Positions 45,753 to 55,009 of a stretch of 64,000 nucleotides of DNA are shown piece by piece. The stretch spans positions 29,822-93,821 of the forward strand of contig NZ_NRRS01000007.1 of NCBI RefSeq assembly GCF_016583795.1, read 5' to 3'. Position numbers and translations under genes: made by a program. Each line of letters begins with the position of its first letter. Within the stretch, counting starts at the first letter, position 1. The stretch comes from Rhabdochromatium marinum. GTDB lineage: Bacteria > Pseudomonadota > Gammaproteobacteria > Chromatiales > Chromatiaceae. Below the pieces are notes generated by a model. It made no database searches and was not told the DNA's origin. It saw only the letters and a list, made by a program, of their open reading frames with translations.

Positions 45753-46172
45753 TCACTCATCACCCGTCACAGTGCCAATCAGATCGCCATCATCGTCATT
45801 ACCATCTGCATCGCTGGCCCTATCTATATCAGCGTCGCCTAGCCCACGCTGATCGGCCTCCAGCAGCGCCAGGCGCTGGGCGAGCCGACGGATTTTGCGC
45901 TCCTGCCGTGAGCGCTCGATATCCATGGTCAGCATCTTCACCAGAAGCAAACCAAACCCCAGCACCACGGCCAGAATAGGCGGGTAGCTGACGCCCAGAA
46001 CACTCGCCACCCCATCAAACAGACGCGGCCACAGCCCCAGGATGGCGACGCTCAGCGCCACACCAATCCACCAGATTGCATAGGGGCCATGCAGATGATC
46101 GCGCCGCACCAGCCAAAGAATGGCAGTCGCAATCAACAAGCCGATGCCGAGCGAGGTCAGTTGATAGGTCAT
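45753..46172 (-). CDS. DUF2304 membrane protein
   Basis: A 139-residue protein with three membrane segments (about 5-21, 33-52, 64-85), then a cytoplasmic coiled segment (SRQERKIRRLAQRLALLEAD) and a very acidic C-terminus of Asp/Gly residues. DUF2304 genes are usually next to GT2 dolichyl-phosphate-mannose-synthase-like genes, as here: it starts 2 bases after the stop of that gene. The protein probably works with the GT2 in glycolipid or O-antigen modification. Confidence 0.82.
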   Translation of the reverse strand: MTYQLTSLGIGLLIATAILWLVRRDHLHGPYAIWWIGVALSVAILGLWPRLFDGVASVLGVSYPPILAVVLGFGLLLVKMLTMDIERSRQERKIRRLAQRLALLEADQRGLGDADIDRASDADGNDDDGDLIGTVTGDE

Positions 46173-46174
46173 GC

Positions 46175-46858
46175 TTAGGCTCTTCCCCCGGTCTGAACTC
46201 TTTGTCCGACCCGGGCCAGACACAGCACGCTGGTCTTGATCATATAACCAGCCACCGTCCACCAGGAATCAAACACCCGGGAGTGGCCATGCAGGCGCGG
46301 CTTCATGGGCACCGGCACCTCATGAATTCGCAAGCCCTGGCGGTTCAGGATCATCAGCACCCCGATATCCTGATAATCTAGCAAAGTGGCATCAGGCTGT
46401 GCCAGGCGCTCGATGGCTGCGCGCCCATAGGCGCGAAAGCCCGAGGTGATATCGATCAGATTGATCCCCGCCAACCAGCGCAAATAGTGCCAGGCTAGGC
46501 GCCGCAGAACGCTGGCGCGATCTGGACAGGCCCCAATCACCACATCGGCCTGACCGTGATGAATATGCGTCGTCAAGGCGTCAATGCGCGAGGCTTCATG
46601 CTGCCCGTCGGCATCGAGCGTCACCGCCAATGGCCACTGTTGGCGCACGGCATAGCGCAGTCCGGTTTGAGTCGCGCCCCAGGCACCGAGGCGCACCGGC
46701 AAATCCAGCACGATGGCCCCTGCCGCCCTCGCCTGCACCGCCGTGTCATCAGTACTGCAATCGTTGATCACAACGACTGGTTTGCGGGTGAGACGCCGGG
46801 ACTCCAGTACCAGGGCAGCAATGGAATGGCCCTCGTTACGGGCGGGAATTAACACCAT
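46175..46858 (-). CDS. glycosyltransferase family 2, DPM1/DPG synthase-like
   Basis: A 227-residue inverting GT-A enzyme. Motifs: LIPARNEGHSIAALV, VVVINDCSTDDT, and the DxD-like VTLDADGQHEASRID. The late segment LIDITSGFRAYGR and LLDYQDIGVL are typical of polyprenyl-phosphate hexose synthases. There is no C-terminal membrane helix of its own; the adjacent DUF2304 protein may provide anchoring. Confidence 0.9.
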   Translation of the reverse strand: MVLIPARNEGHSIAALVLESRRLTRKPVVVINDCSTDDTAVQARAAGAIVLDLPVRLGAWGATQTGLRYAVRQQWPLAVTLDADGQHEASRIDALTTHIHHGQADVVIGACPDRASVLRRLAWHYLRWLAGINLIDITSGFRAYGRAAIERLAQPDATLLDYQDIGVLMILNRQGLRIHEVPVPMKPRLHGHSRVFDSWWTVAGYMIKTSVLCLARVGQRVQTGGRA

Positions 46859-46987
46859 TGGAAGATTCTTGTTGCCTCATGCCGTTGCAATGCCACCAAC
46901 CGGATCGACGCACTGACACTCCAGTGGCGCAGGATCCATCATGATCGTGGCGGAACATGATAATGCGCTCCAGGCACGCGTGCTAAA

Positions 46988-47764
46988 TTATCCGCGCTTC
47001 CAGCTGCGCAGCCAGACCGCATAGGGCTGCGCCAGCCACCATTTCCAGGGCACCTTGCCATAATGGCGGCGCACCACAGAGATCGCCTCCCGATAGTGAT
47101 GCGCGCGCTGAGTATTGGTCTTGGTCGCCCGATGCTCGCGATTCACCGCCACTAGGTCAGGCAGATACAATGGCGTGCCACAGCCATTGCACACCCGCCA
47201 CCACAGATCATAGTCCATGGCAAAATGCAGCGACTCATCCAGACCGCCCAGAGCCTCCCAAACCGAGCGCCGGATCAGGGTGCCGGGTTGCGAGATCAGG
47301 CACAGGCGCGCCATCAGCCAACGGTTAAAAGGTCGCACCAGTGCCGGCTTGCGCTGACCGGTGCGCTCCCAGTGGTTGAAGGTCCGACCATAGGCCATGG
47401 GTGCTTGTGGTTGTTGCTCCAGCGCATGTAGCAGCTGTTGCAGTCCGCCAGGCAACAACCAGTCATCGCTGTTCAACCAACCCACGTAGGGCGCCCGTCC
47501 GCGTGCAATACCCTCATTGATCGCAGCGGCCTGCCCCGCATCGGGTGCACTGCGCCAACCGCTCAATCGGTGCTGCCAACGCTCGATCACGGTGGCAGTC
47601 TCATCGCTCGATCCGGCATCCATCAGAAACACTTCAACCGGGCACGCTTGTTCAAAGATCGAACGCAGCGCCTGATCCAGATAGCGCCCATGGTTGAAGG
47701 ACGGCACCGCCAGGGTAATGCGCGCCCCGGTACTGTCTTGTGAGTGCTCAAGCCCAGCAGACAT
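46988..47764 (-). CDS. glycosyltransferase family 2
   Basis: A 258-residue GT-A enzyme: LAVPSFNHGRYLDQALRSI, DAGSSDETATVIE, and the metal-binding WLNSDDWLLPGG, followed by MDYDLWWRVC, the typical acidic late motif. It resembles transferases that extend surface polysaccharide repeats. Its ATG overlaps the stop of the upstream GT4 by 1 base (TGATG). Confidence 0.9.
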   Translation of the reverse strand: MSAGLEHSQDSTGARITLAVPSFNHGRYLDQALRSIFEQACPVEVFLMDAGSSDETATVIERWQHRLSGWRSAPDAGQAAAINEGIARGRAPYVGWLNSDDWLLPGGLQQLLHALEQQPQAPMAYGRTFNHWERTGQRKPALVRPFNRWLMARLCLISQPGTLIRRSVWEALGGLDESLHFAMDYDLWWRVCNGCGTPLYLPDLVAVNREHRATKTNTQRAHHYREAISVVRRHYGKVPWKWWLAQPYAVWLRSWKRG

Positions 47765-49068
47765 CAGTCGTCCGCCGGAGTGACTTGATCAGCCGGATCA
47801 ACGCAAACAGGTGCGGTCATCAGCGCGCAGATCAGCGCCCAATATTCTGCGGCCATGCGCTCCGCCTCAGACAGCGCCGCAGCACGTTGCCGCCCGGCAG
47901 CAATCAAGCGCGCACGCAGCGCCTGATCCGTGATCAGACGCACCATCGCCTGCGCAATCGCATCCGGCTGGTGCGGGTCGAACAGCAGGGCCGCATCGCC
48001 GGCCACCTCCGGCAAAGCCGTCACCTGGCTGCATGCCACAGGCACGCCAGCCGCCATAGCCTCGATCACCGGCATGCCAAAGCCTTCATAGAGGGATGGA
48101 AACACCAAGCCGCCAGCACCGCGCAGCATGACCGCCAGCGTATCCTCGGTCACATAGCCTGGAAAGCATAAGCGGGAACCGATCCCCAGGGCATTCGCTG
48201 TTGCAATTAACTCCTGCTGTCGCGCTCCAGGCGCTCCCGTGCAGACAAGAGCAAAGTTCGCTGGCAGACCAGTTTGTGCAGCAATCCCGAAAGCCGTCAG
48301 CAGCAGCGCGTGGTTCTTGTGCTTCCAAAAATTGGCGGGATACAACAAATACCGCCCTGGCCTGAGCCGATAAGACTTAAGAAGCCGCCGATCATCAGCC
48401 TCATGGCCAGCACCCATCCGACTGGCGACCCGGGGATAAATCTGATGCATGCACTCAGGCTTAGGCAGACCGGTCGCCAGCGCTGAATCTAGGGTATAAC
48501 GAGAAATCGCCACCAGCGCATCCGCGCGCTGACAGGCATCCCGAAAACTCCAGTCCCGATTCGCCAAATCATCAGGTGCAAACAACTCGGGGTAAGTCTT
48601 GAACTGAAGGTCATGCAGCACCGACAGGCAGGGCACTGACGGCTCAGCAAAGGTTGGCGCCGTAAAGGGACACAGCAGCACATCGGCTCCCAGCTGCTTT
48701 AATAACCCCTGACGACGGCCAGCCCCCTTCAATCGACCATGCACGGCATAGCCAAGTCGCCCCAAACCACGCGCCCAGGATGACGGTAGCAGCGGCAGTA
48801 TCAATCGCCCCGCGCGCTGCATCCATCGACGGACTGGTGCCGCAATGCCAGGCTCAGGCAGGAGATAGCGCGACACATTGACACCTTCGAGACAGGCCAA
48901 CTCCTCATAAACCGATTGTTGCGTCAACAGCAGGAATTGCGTGTGTGGCGCCAGGCGCGCCAGCTGTTCGATCAGCGTCAGCGTAAGAATTTTGACCCCA
49001 CCGTTCCCACCACCGGGGAGCAGAGGCGTGACATCAATGGCGATGGTTTTTGGAATGCAATCCCGCAT
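47764..49068 (-). CDS. glycosyltransferase family 4, first gene of cluster
   Basis: A 434-residue GT-B enzyme: N-terminal IAIDVTPLLPGGGNGGVKI, SVLHDLQFKTYPELF, and in the C-terminal half YPANFWKHKNHALLL, FPGYVTEDTLAVML and FPSLYEGFGMPVIEAMAAGVPV with the catalytic Glu pair. AGGG precedes the ATG at 49068 with good spacing; the frame is open further upstream but without family residues. It heads the minus-strand glycan cluster, divergent from sdhC across 194 bases. Confidence 0.9.
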   Translation of the reverse strand: MRDCIPKTIAIDVTPLLPGGGNGGVKILTLTLIEQLARLAPHTQFLLLTQQSVYEELACLEGVNVSRYLLPEPGIAAPVRRWMQRAGRLILPLLPSSWARGLGRLGYAVHGRLKGAGRRQGLLKQLGADVLLCPFTAPTFAEPSVPCLSVLHDLQFKTYPELFAPDDLANRDWSFRDACQRADALVAISRYTLDSALATGLPKPECMHQIYPRVASRMGAGHEADDRRLLKSYRLRPGRYLLYPANFWKHKNHALLLTAFGIAAQTGLPANFALVCTGAPGARQQELIATANALGIGSRLCFPGYVTEDTLAVMLRGAGGLVFPSLYEGFGMPVIEAMAAGVPVACSQVTALPEVAGDAALLFDPHQPDAIAQAMVRLITDQALRARLIAAGRQRAAALSEAERMAAEYWALICALMTAPVCVDPADQVTPADD

Positions 49069-49262
49069 TTTGCTACCCTGAAAAAACAACGGACGCAGAC
49101 TCTCTGAGGCGACGGTCCCCCCTCGGCCCATGCAGCTGGACAGGATCGACGATATTGCGCCCGAGATCAATCCGGCTCGCACGGATGCAACCCTTACCGC
49201 TATAATCGCTGGATTCGTGCGCGCGCATAGCACCTGATAATGATCAGTTCCCATCGGCCCCA

Positions 49263-49676
49263 ATGAGCTCCCAATCATCCCCACTGTCGGACCGCAAGCC
49301 TCCTCTACCGCCCCGCCCGGTATTTCTTGACCTGTGGCGCATTCGCCTGCCCTTGCCCGGCGTGGTGTCGATTCTGCATCGCATTAGTGGGGTACTGATG
49401 GTGCTGGCCATCCCCATCAGTGCCTGGCTGTTCGGCATGGCGGTGACGAGCGAAACGGGGTTTCAGCGTGCAACCGGGTGGCTCAACTCGCCGCTGATTA
49501 AGCTGCTGCTGTTGGTGCTGATGTGGTCCTTTTTGCATCATCTGTTCGCCGGGATACGCTACCTGCTGATGGATCTCGGCTATGCTGTTGATCTGGCTGC
49601 GGCCCGTCGCACAGCCGCGCTGGCGGCCGGCATTGCGCTGGTGGCCACTCTGATTTTAGGCGGAGGTCTGCTATGA
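49263..49676 (+). CDS. sdhC: succinate dehydrogenase cytochrome b556 subunit SdhC
   Basis: A 137-residue membrane anchor with three helices. Family marks: RPVFLDLWRIRLPLPGVVSILHRISGV with the quinone-site Ser and Arg, and FLHHLFAGIRYLLMDLG with the axial haem b His. Pairs with SdhD to bind ubiquinone. It overlaps sdhD by 4 bases (ATGA). The ribosome binding site is weak. Confidence 0.95.
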   Translation: MSSQSSPLSDRKPPLPPRPVFLDLWRIRLPLPGVVSILHRISGVLMVLAIPISAWLFGMAVTSETGFQRATGWLNSPLIKLLLLVLMWSFLHHLFAGIRYLLMDLGYAVDLAAARRTAALAAGIALVATLILGGGLL

Positions 49677-50038
49677 GTCGTCAGGCGGCGGGGCTGAAAG
49701 CCTGGATCATACAGCGTCTGAGTGCTGTCTATATCGTGCTGTTTGGCAGCTATCTGGCCATTCAGCTGGTCTTCGCGCCTCCGGCGAGCCAAGCGGAGTT
49801 TGTCGCCTGGGTGGCCGCGCCCCTGGTCGCACTCGGGCTGCTGCTCTACATCCCGCTGCTGCTGTTGCACGCCTGGGTAGGCATCCGCGACGTACTCATC
49901 GATTACATCAAACCCTACGAGCTACGCGTCGGGGTGCTCAGCTTCTTTGCCCTGCTGCTGCTCGGTTCGGGCGTATGGGCCATACAGGCTGTTTTGGTGG
50001 CACGGGCCATGCTGTCCGGGCCGGGGATTACGGGGTAA
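49673..50038 (+). CDS. sdhD: succinate dehydrogenase membrane anchor SdhD
   Basis: A 121-residue three-helix protein: WIIQRLSAVYIVLFG, and LLLHAWVGIRDVLIDYIKP with the second haem His and the Asp/Tyr next to the quinone site. It follows sdhC by a 4-base overlap and precedes sdhA by 7 bases. Confidence 0.95.
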   Translation: MSRQAAGLKAWIIQRLSAVYIVLFGSYLAIQLVFAPPASQAEFVAWVAAPLVALGLLLYIPLLLLHAWVGIRDVLIDYIKPYELRVGVLSFFALLLLGSGVWAIQAVLVARAMLSGPGITG

Positions 50039-50045
50039 GTTAAGC

Positions 50046-51809
50046 ATGGGGTTACAACACCGGCATTTCGATGCCCTGATCATTGGCGCTGGCGGCGCTG
50101 GACTAAACGCTGCGCTGCGACTGGCCAGCGCCAACCACCGGGTCGCGGTGGTGTCCAAGGTCTTCCCGACCCGCTCGCATACTGTGGCGGCTCAGGGCGG
50201 CGTGAACGCAGCCCTGGCCAATGTGCTGCCGGACAATTGGCACTGGCACATGTTCGACACTGTGAAAGGCTCGGACTATCTGGGCGATCAGGATGCCATC
50301 GAAACCATGTGCCGCGAGGCCATCCCGACCGTCTATGAGCTGGAGCATGCCGGGGTGCCCTTCTCGCGGCTGGACAACGGCAAGATTTATCAGCGCGCCT
50401 TCGGCGGCATGAGTCAGAACTTCGGCGGCGAGCAGGCGGCGCGCACCTGCGCGGCAGCTGACCGCACCGGGCATGCGATTCTGCACACCCTGTATCAGCA
50501 GAATATCCGCGCACGCACGCACTTTTTCGATGAAGTCTTTGCCGTCGATCTGCTGCGCGACGACGCCGGCGTAGTGCTGGGCGCCCTGGTGCTGGATATC
50601 GCCACCGGTGAGCCACTGGTGATCGAATCCAAGACCACCCTGCTCGCCACCGGTGGCTATGGCCAGGTGTTTCGCACCACCACCAACGCCTTCATCAACA
50701 CTGGCGACGGCATGGCCATGGCATTGCGCGCCGGGGTGCCGGTACAGGATATGGAGTTCTACCAGTTCCATCCCACCGGCGTCGCCGGCAAGGGCATGCT
50801 GATCACCGAAGGCGCGCGCGGCGAAGGTGGCTACCTGATCAATGCCCAAGGCGAGCGTTTCATGGAACGCTATGCGCCCAATGCCCTGGATCTGGCCAGT
50901 CGCGACGTGGTCGCCCGCGCCATCGTGACCGAAATTCGTGAAGGACGCGGCTGCGGCCCTCATCAGGATCATGTGCTGCTGAAACTCGACCATCTCGGCG
51001 CCGATGTGGTACACCACCGCCTGCCGGGCATTGTTGATATCTGCCGCGTCTTTCAGGGCATTGATCCGGCCAAACAGCCCATTCAGGTCTTCCCCACCGC
51101 ACACTACGCCATGGGCGGCATCCCAACAGATCGCGCCGCACGTGTGGTGGCGCCGGTGCACAAGGGCCCGGAGGAAGCGGTGCCCGGCCTGTACGCGGCT
51201 GGCGAATGTGCCTGCGTTTCCGTGCATGGCGCCAACCGCCTTGGTGGCAACTCGCTACTGGATATTTTGGTATTTGGGCGCGCCGCCGGTCAGGACATCG
51301 AACGCTACCTGAGCGAGAACCCTCATCACCGCCCTCTGCCCCAGCATACGTTGGATCCCATCCTGGCCCGCCTGGAACGCTGGGATCGTCACGGCGAGGG
51401 CGAGCCGGTGCATGTGGTCAAGGCTGATCTGCGCAAACTCATGGAAGATCATTGCGGCGTGTTTCGCGATCATGACACCATGGCCAAGGGCGTGGAGAAA
51501 TTGCGCACGCTGCGCGAGCGTATCGAGCACGCCCGCTTGCAGGATCACAGCCAGATCTTCAACACCGCCCGCATTGAGGCGCTGGAGCTGGATAACTTGG
51601 TGGATGTAGGCATGGCCACCCTGGCCTGCGCCCTGGCGCGCGAGGAAAGCCGTGGCGCCCATTCGCGCATCGACTTCCCCGAGCGCGATGATGTCCATTG
51701 GATGCAGCACAGCCTATTCTGGCGCGAGGGCGATCGCGTCGAGGCTAAACCGGTGCGCACCAAGCCTTTAACGGTGGAGAGCTTTCCGCCCAAAGCCCGG
51801 GTCTATTGA
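50046..51809 (+). CDS. sdhA: succinate dehydrogenase flavoprotein subunit SdhA
   Basis: The 587-residue catalytic subunit, oxidising succinate to fumarate. It carries the FAD-binding GAGGAGLNAAL, the FAD-attaching His in RSHTVAAQGG, EFYQFHPTG, and GARGEGGYLIN, then HGANRLGGNSLLD. The ATG at 50046 is used; the longer frame upstream overlaps sdhD and is not family-like. It is followed 1 base later by sdhB. Confidence 0.97.
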   Translation: MGLQHRHFDALIIGAGGAGLNAALRLASANHRVAVVSKVFPTRSHTVAAQGGVNAALANVLPDNWHWHMFDTVKGSDYLGDQDAIETMCREAIPTVYELEHAGVPFSRLDNGKIYQRAFGGMSQNFGGEQAARTCAAADRTGHAILHTLYQQNIRARTHFFDEVFAVDLLRDDAGVVLGALVLDIATGEPLVIESKTTLLATGGYGQVFRTTTNAFINTGDGMAMALRAGVPVQDMEFYQFHPTGVAGKGMLITEGARGEGGYLINAQGERFMERYAPNALDLASRDVVARAIVTEIREGRGCGPHQDHVLLKLDHLGADVVHHRLPGIVDICRVFQGIDPAKQPIQVFPTAHYAMGGIPTDRAARVVAPVHKGPEEAVPGLYAAGECACVSVHGANRLGGNSLLDILVFGRAAGQDIERYLSENPHHRPLPQHTLDPILARLERWDRHGEGEPVHVVKADLRKLMEDHCGVFRDHDTMAKGVEKLRTLRERIEHARLQDHSQIFNTARIEALELDNLVDVGMATLACALAREESRGAHSRIDFPERDDVHWMQHSLFWREGDRVEAKPVRTKPLTVESFPPKARVY

Positions 51810-51810
51810 G

Positions 51811-52503
51811 ATGAAAATCAGGGTCTATCGCTTCAACCCAGAGCGTGATACCAAGCCGCGCATGCAAAGCTTTGAGGTCGCCACGCGCCCTGGCATGATG
51901 CTGCGCGAAGCCTTGCTGGACATTCGCGCCCTTGATGAGAGTTTCGGCTTCCGCCATTCCTGCGGCGAGGGCGTGTGCGGTTCTGATGGCATGAATGTTA
52001 ATGGCGTCAATTGCCTGGCCTGCATCACCCCGCTGGCCGATCTCACCGAGCCGGTTGAGGTGCGCCCTCTGCCCGGGCGGCCGGTGATTCGCGATCTGAT
52101 CGTCGATATGAGCCAGTTTTACTTGCAGTACAAAGCGGTTCAGCCCTATCTGATCCGCAAGGAACCGCTGCCGGAACAAGAAATTCCCCAGACTCCGGCC
52201 GAGCGCGACCGGCTCGACGGCCTCTATGAATGCATTCTGTGCGGATGCTGCTCAACCGCCTGCCCGTCGTTCTGGTGGAATCCGGACAAGTTTCACGGCC
52301 CTGCGGCCCTGCTGCAAGCTTGGCGCTTTCTCGCCGACAGTCGCGACCAGGCGACGGATGAACGTCTGGATGCCCTTGATGGTCCCTATAAGCTGTTTCG
52401 CTGCCACAGCATCATGAACTGTGTCGCCGTCTGCCCCAAGGAACTCAACCCCACCAAGGCGATTGGGCATATCAAGGAATTGATGCTCGAAAAGGCGGTG
52501 TAA
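51811..52503 (+). CDS. sdhB: succinate dehydrogenase iron-sulfur subunit SdhB
   Basis: A 230-residue subunit carrying three clusters: the 2Fe-2S site in RHSCGEGVCGSDGMNVNG...C, the 4Fe-4S site CILCGCCSTACPSFW, and the 3Fe-4S site CHSIMNCVAVCPK. It passes electrons from SdhA to quinone at SdhCD. The ATG starts 1 base after the sdhA stop. Confidence 0.97.
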   Translation: MKIRVYRFNPERDTKPRMQSFEVATRPGMMLREALLDIRALDESFGFRHSCGEGVCGSDGMNVNGVNCLACITPLADLTEPVEVRPLPGRPVIRDLIVDMSQFYLQYKAVQPYLIRKEPLPEQEIPQTPAERDRLDGLYECILCGCCSTACPSFWWNPDKFHGPAALLQAWRFLADSRDQATDERLDALDGPYKLFRCHSIMNCVAVCPKELNPTKAIGHIKELMLEKAV

Positions 52504-52507
52504 GCGG

Positions 52508-52786
52508 GTGTCGTCCCAGACCGAGGCTGACCGACGCCGCCTGCGCTGGCAATGTCGCCGCGGGATGCTGGAACTTGATCTGCTGTTCAGCACCTTTATT
52601 GATCAGCTGGATGCACCGCTGTCGGCCGCTGAGCACGCCGACTTGCTGCATCTGCTCGGCTGCCAGGATCAACAACTGCACGACTGGTTGATCGGCGGGA
52701 ATGAGCCGGAGGAACCCCGACTGCGCGCGCTAGTGGCACGCATTCTGGCGGCGCAGTCGGGCGCAACAGCTTCGAGCGACGCCTAA
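52508..52786 (+). CDS. sdhE: FAD assembly factor SdhE
   Basis: A 92-residue protein that promotes covalent flavinylation of SdhA. The RGMLELDLLF motif holds the conserved Arg-Gly and Glu of the family. It starts with GTG at 52508, 4 bases after sdhB. The sdhCDAB-sdhE order is the usual gammaproteobacterial one. Its last bases overlap the convergent CHAD gene. Confidence 0.93.
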   Translation: MSSQTEADRRRLRWQCRRGMLELDLLFSTFIDQLDAPLSAAEHADLLHLLGCQDQQLHDWLIGGNEPEEPRLRALVARILAAQSGATASSDA

Positions 52787-53706
52787 TCCCACCAGGGCCG
52801 CCGCGCCGCGACCAGCGCCTCCCAGCGATTGTCGAAGTCTTCCAGCAGCACATGAAAATGATAGCTGCGCCAGCCAATCAGGGCACCGGCGTAGGCGTGC
52901 AGCTCGCGCTCATCGGGACTTGAGCTGAGCAGTTCATCCAGCAGGCTTTGGGTCAGCGCCAGATCGTTCATGACCCCCAACACATCCTGAATGCCTTTCA
53001 TGCAGCTGATGAAAGTGCCCATGTCGCTGAACAGGGGGCGAAAAAACTCGGCGGCATAGCGCAGCTTTTTGCCTTCAATGCGCAATTGGTGCATGGCAGG
53101 CGCATCATGGCGATCCACAAAGCGACCAGCATTTAGCACACGCCGCTCCTGTTTGTCAAGCAGTTTGCGCGCCCGGCTCACAATCGGACGCGAGAGCTTG
53201 CAAGCGCCCTGGCCCTCCAGCGCCTCGGCAGGCGTAATGCCCTGCTCGATCCAACGCGGAAACTCGGCACAAAATCGCTGGTAGCTGTCACTGTCGAGCA
53301 TGGGGCGAACCTCCTGCTCATAGACCGTGGCACGCTGCCTCAGCGCCAGCTCGCGCAGCCGGGCCTCGCCGGGCAGCGGCAACTTTCCCGCCGTATCCGC
53401 CAAGCCCTCATCAATGAACACATCCAGATCGCGTGCACGCCCGAGTTGTCCAGCCAGATCACGCATCGCGTCACGCCACAGGCGCGTCTGCTCGGGATCC
53501 AACAAGGAGCGAAACAGCGACAGGGCCGAGCGCAGGCGGCGCAAGGCGACCCGCATCTGGTGCACACCTTCGATATCGGTCCCCTCACGCGCGCGCGCTT
53601 CATAATCGAGCATCACCGCAAAATGATGCCGCAGAATGGTTTGAATTGCCGCCGCGACCGTCATGTCGGCACGCAGCGCCGGGGATGCCTTATGCTTTAC
53701 TGCCAC
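52783..53706 (-). CDS. CHAD domain protein
   Basis: A 307-residue all-helical CHAD protein. Conserved His and basic residues lie in VHQMRVALRRLRSALSLF and MHQLRIEGKKLRYAAEFF, in both halves of a duplicated fold; ELGRARDLDV-type text also occurs. CHAD domains bind polyphosphate and many are found at polyphosphate granules; purple sulfur bacteria often make such granules. There is no fused CYTH phosphatase domain here. Confidence 0.92.
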   Translation of the reverse strand: MAVKHKASPALRADMTVAAAIQTILRHHFAVMLDYEARAREGTDIEGVHQMRVALRRLRSALSLFRSLLDPEQTRLWRDAMRDLAGQLGRARDLDVFIDEGLADTAGKLPLPGEARLRELALRQRATVYEQEVRPMLDSDSYQRFCAEFPRWIEQGITPAEALEGQGACKLSRPIVSRARKLLDKQERRVLNAGRFVDRHDAPAMHQLRIEGKKLRYAAEFFRPLFSDMGTFISCMKGIQDVLGVMNDLALTQSLLDELLSSSPDERELHAYAGALIGWRSYHFHVLLEDFDNRWEALVAARRPWWD

Positions 53707-53806
53707 TGAATCCTACTTCCGTCCGTTGATATCCGGTGATAGCCTAACGCACGCCCAACAGGCTTTACTTACTCAGGCGTCAACCCTCACAGGAGTCAAA
53801 CGGAAG

Positions 53807-54091
53807 ATGCTAAAACGCTTCGCTTCCAGCCGCAAGTCGCGGGTCATGGTCGGCAGCCTGGTGCTGTTACTCGGCGGCTGCATGCACAACCTGCAAAAAC
53901 AGGATCTCATGCACGTCAGCTGCATGAATGCCCCCGATCCTGGCCCCTGCAAGGGAGCGATCCCAGGGTTTTATTATGACTATCCAAGCGACAGCTGCCG
54001 GCGCTTTATCTATGGCGGCTGCGGCGGGCAACGGCCGTTTGATTCCATGGAGGCCTGTATCAAAGCCTGTGGCGCCAAGGGAAATCGGTAG
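53807..54091 (+). CDS. Kunitz/BPTI-type lipoprotein
   Basis: A 94-residue lipoprotein. The signal peptide ends in LLGGC, with lipid-anchored Cys25. Six further Cys at 39, 48, 64, 72, 84 and 88 have gaps of 8, 15, 7, 11 and 3 residues, the Kunitz/BPTI spacing (the fourth gap is 12 in BPTI). Residues FYYDYPSDSCRRFIYGGCGG follow the family core exactly, and Lys49 sits at the P1 position as in trypsin inhibitors. This is chiefly an animal domain and rare in bacteria. It may inhibit proteases of grazers or competitors (inference). Confidence 0.88.
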   Translation: MLKRFASSRKSRVMVGSLVLLLGGCMHNLQKQDLMHVSCMNAPDPGPCKGAIPGFYYDYPSDSCRRFIYGGCGGQRPFDSMEACIKACGAKGNR

Positions 54092-54124
54092 GGAGCCACT
54101 CACCCACACCGGACATGAACTGCC

Positions 54125-55006
54125 ATGCTGTTGCACGACCCTGAGCTGACTCAATCTGCGCGTCTGCTGAGCCTCCTCCAGTGGATTCTGTTCAGTACCA
54201 TGCTGTTACTGCCTGTCTGGCTGATGCTGTTTGTCTTCAGCAGCCAAGAGACCGCGCCGCTCAGCCAGCGGCCGCTGACATGGCTCGCACTGGGCGGCTC
54301 GCTCATCAGCCTCATCCTCCTGTTGCCGATTGCGCTGATGATCCGCACGCGCCGACGCTTATTACCGGCTGTCGATCAACTCATACAACAGGCGCCGCAG
54401 CGCCCCTTGATCATGCAACGCACACTTGGCTTCACTGGCTTGATCGCATGCCGGCAGCCTGGCGGATCCGGCATGTCGGCCACAGCTGCGTCCAGCGCCG
54501 GCCCAGCACCCGCCTGGTGGCTCCAGCCCCTGGTGACCAACGACCGCTTACCGCCGCTCGGCAGCCAACCCATTCAGGGCTATTGGCATCCGGCTAGCGT
54601 GGAGCGACTCCTGGCCTGGCGGGCTCCCAAGCTCGGCTGGGGGCGCGTGCTGTCGAGTGCTGACATTCGCCAGCAAGGACAACAAATGCTGCTGATAGTG
54701 CTTGGCTTTGGCCTGCTCATCCCTCTCGTGATCGGGGTGATGGTCGGGTTTCTGGTCCAGGGAATCATGACGCCTGCGCCCGAATTGGCGGATCTGTCGT
54801 CCAGCCAGGGCACGGCAGCGGCCAGTCAGCTTGCAACCATTGAGGCCAGTATCAGCACCACTCAGGCCCAAGTGCAGCATCAGCTTACCGCGCTATGGAT
54901 CGCCCTTGCCGCCGCGCCACTGCTTTCCCTGGTGCTCGCTTGGCTGACCTGGCGTGCCACGACGCGAATAGCTGCCACGGCACTTGATCCCCAGCAACTG
55001 CGCTAG
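54125..55006 (+). CDS. membrane protein of unknown function
   Basis: A 293-residue protein with four predicted helices: two near the N-terminus (about 17-40, 51-70), two near the C-terminus (about 185-210, 255-275). The middle stretch (75-180) is soluble and Pro/Ala-rich. No family is recognised. It starts 33 bases after the Kunitz lipoprotein and may be co-transcribed, which suggests a shared envelope role without proof. Confidence 0.6.
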   Translation: MLLHDPELTQSARLLSLLQWILFSTMLLLPVWLMLFVFSSQETAPLSQRPLTWLALGGSLISLILLLPIALMIRTRRRLLPAVDQLIQQAPQRPLIMQRTLGFTGLIACRQPGGSGMSATAASSAGPAPAWWLQPLVTNDRLPPLGSQPIQGYWHPASVERLLAWRAPKLGWGRVLSSADIRQQGQQMLLIVLGFGLLIPLVIGVMVGFLVQGIMTPAPELADLSSSQGTAAASQLATIEASISTTQAQVQHQLTALWIALAAAPLLSLVLAWLTWRATTRIAATALDPQQLR

Positions 55007-55009
55007 CGC

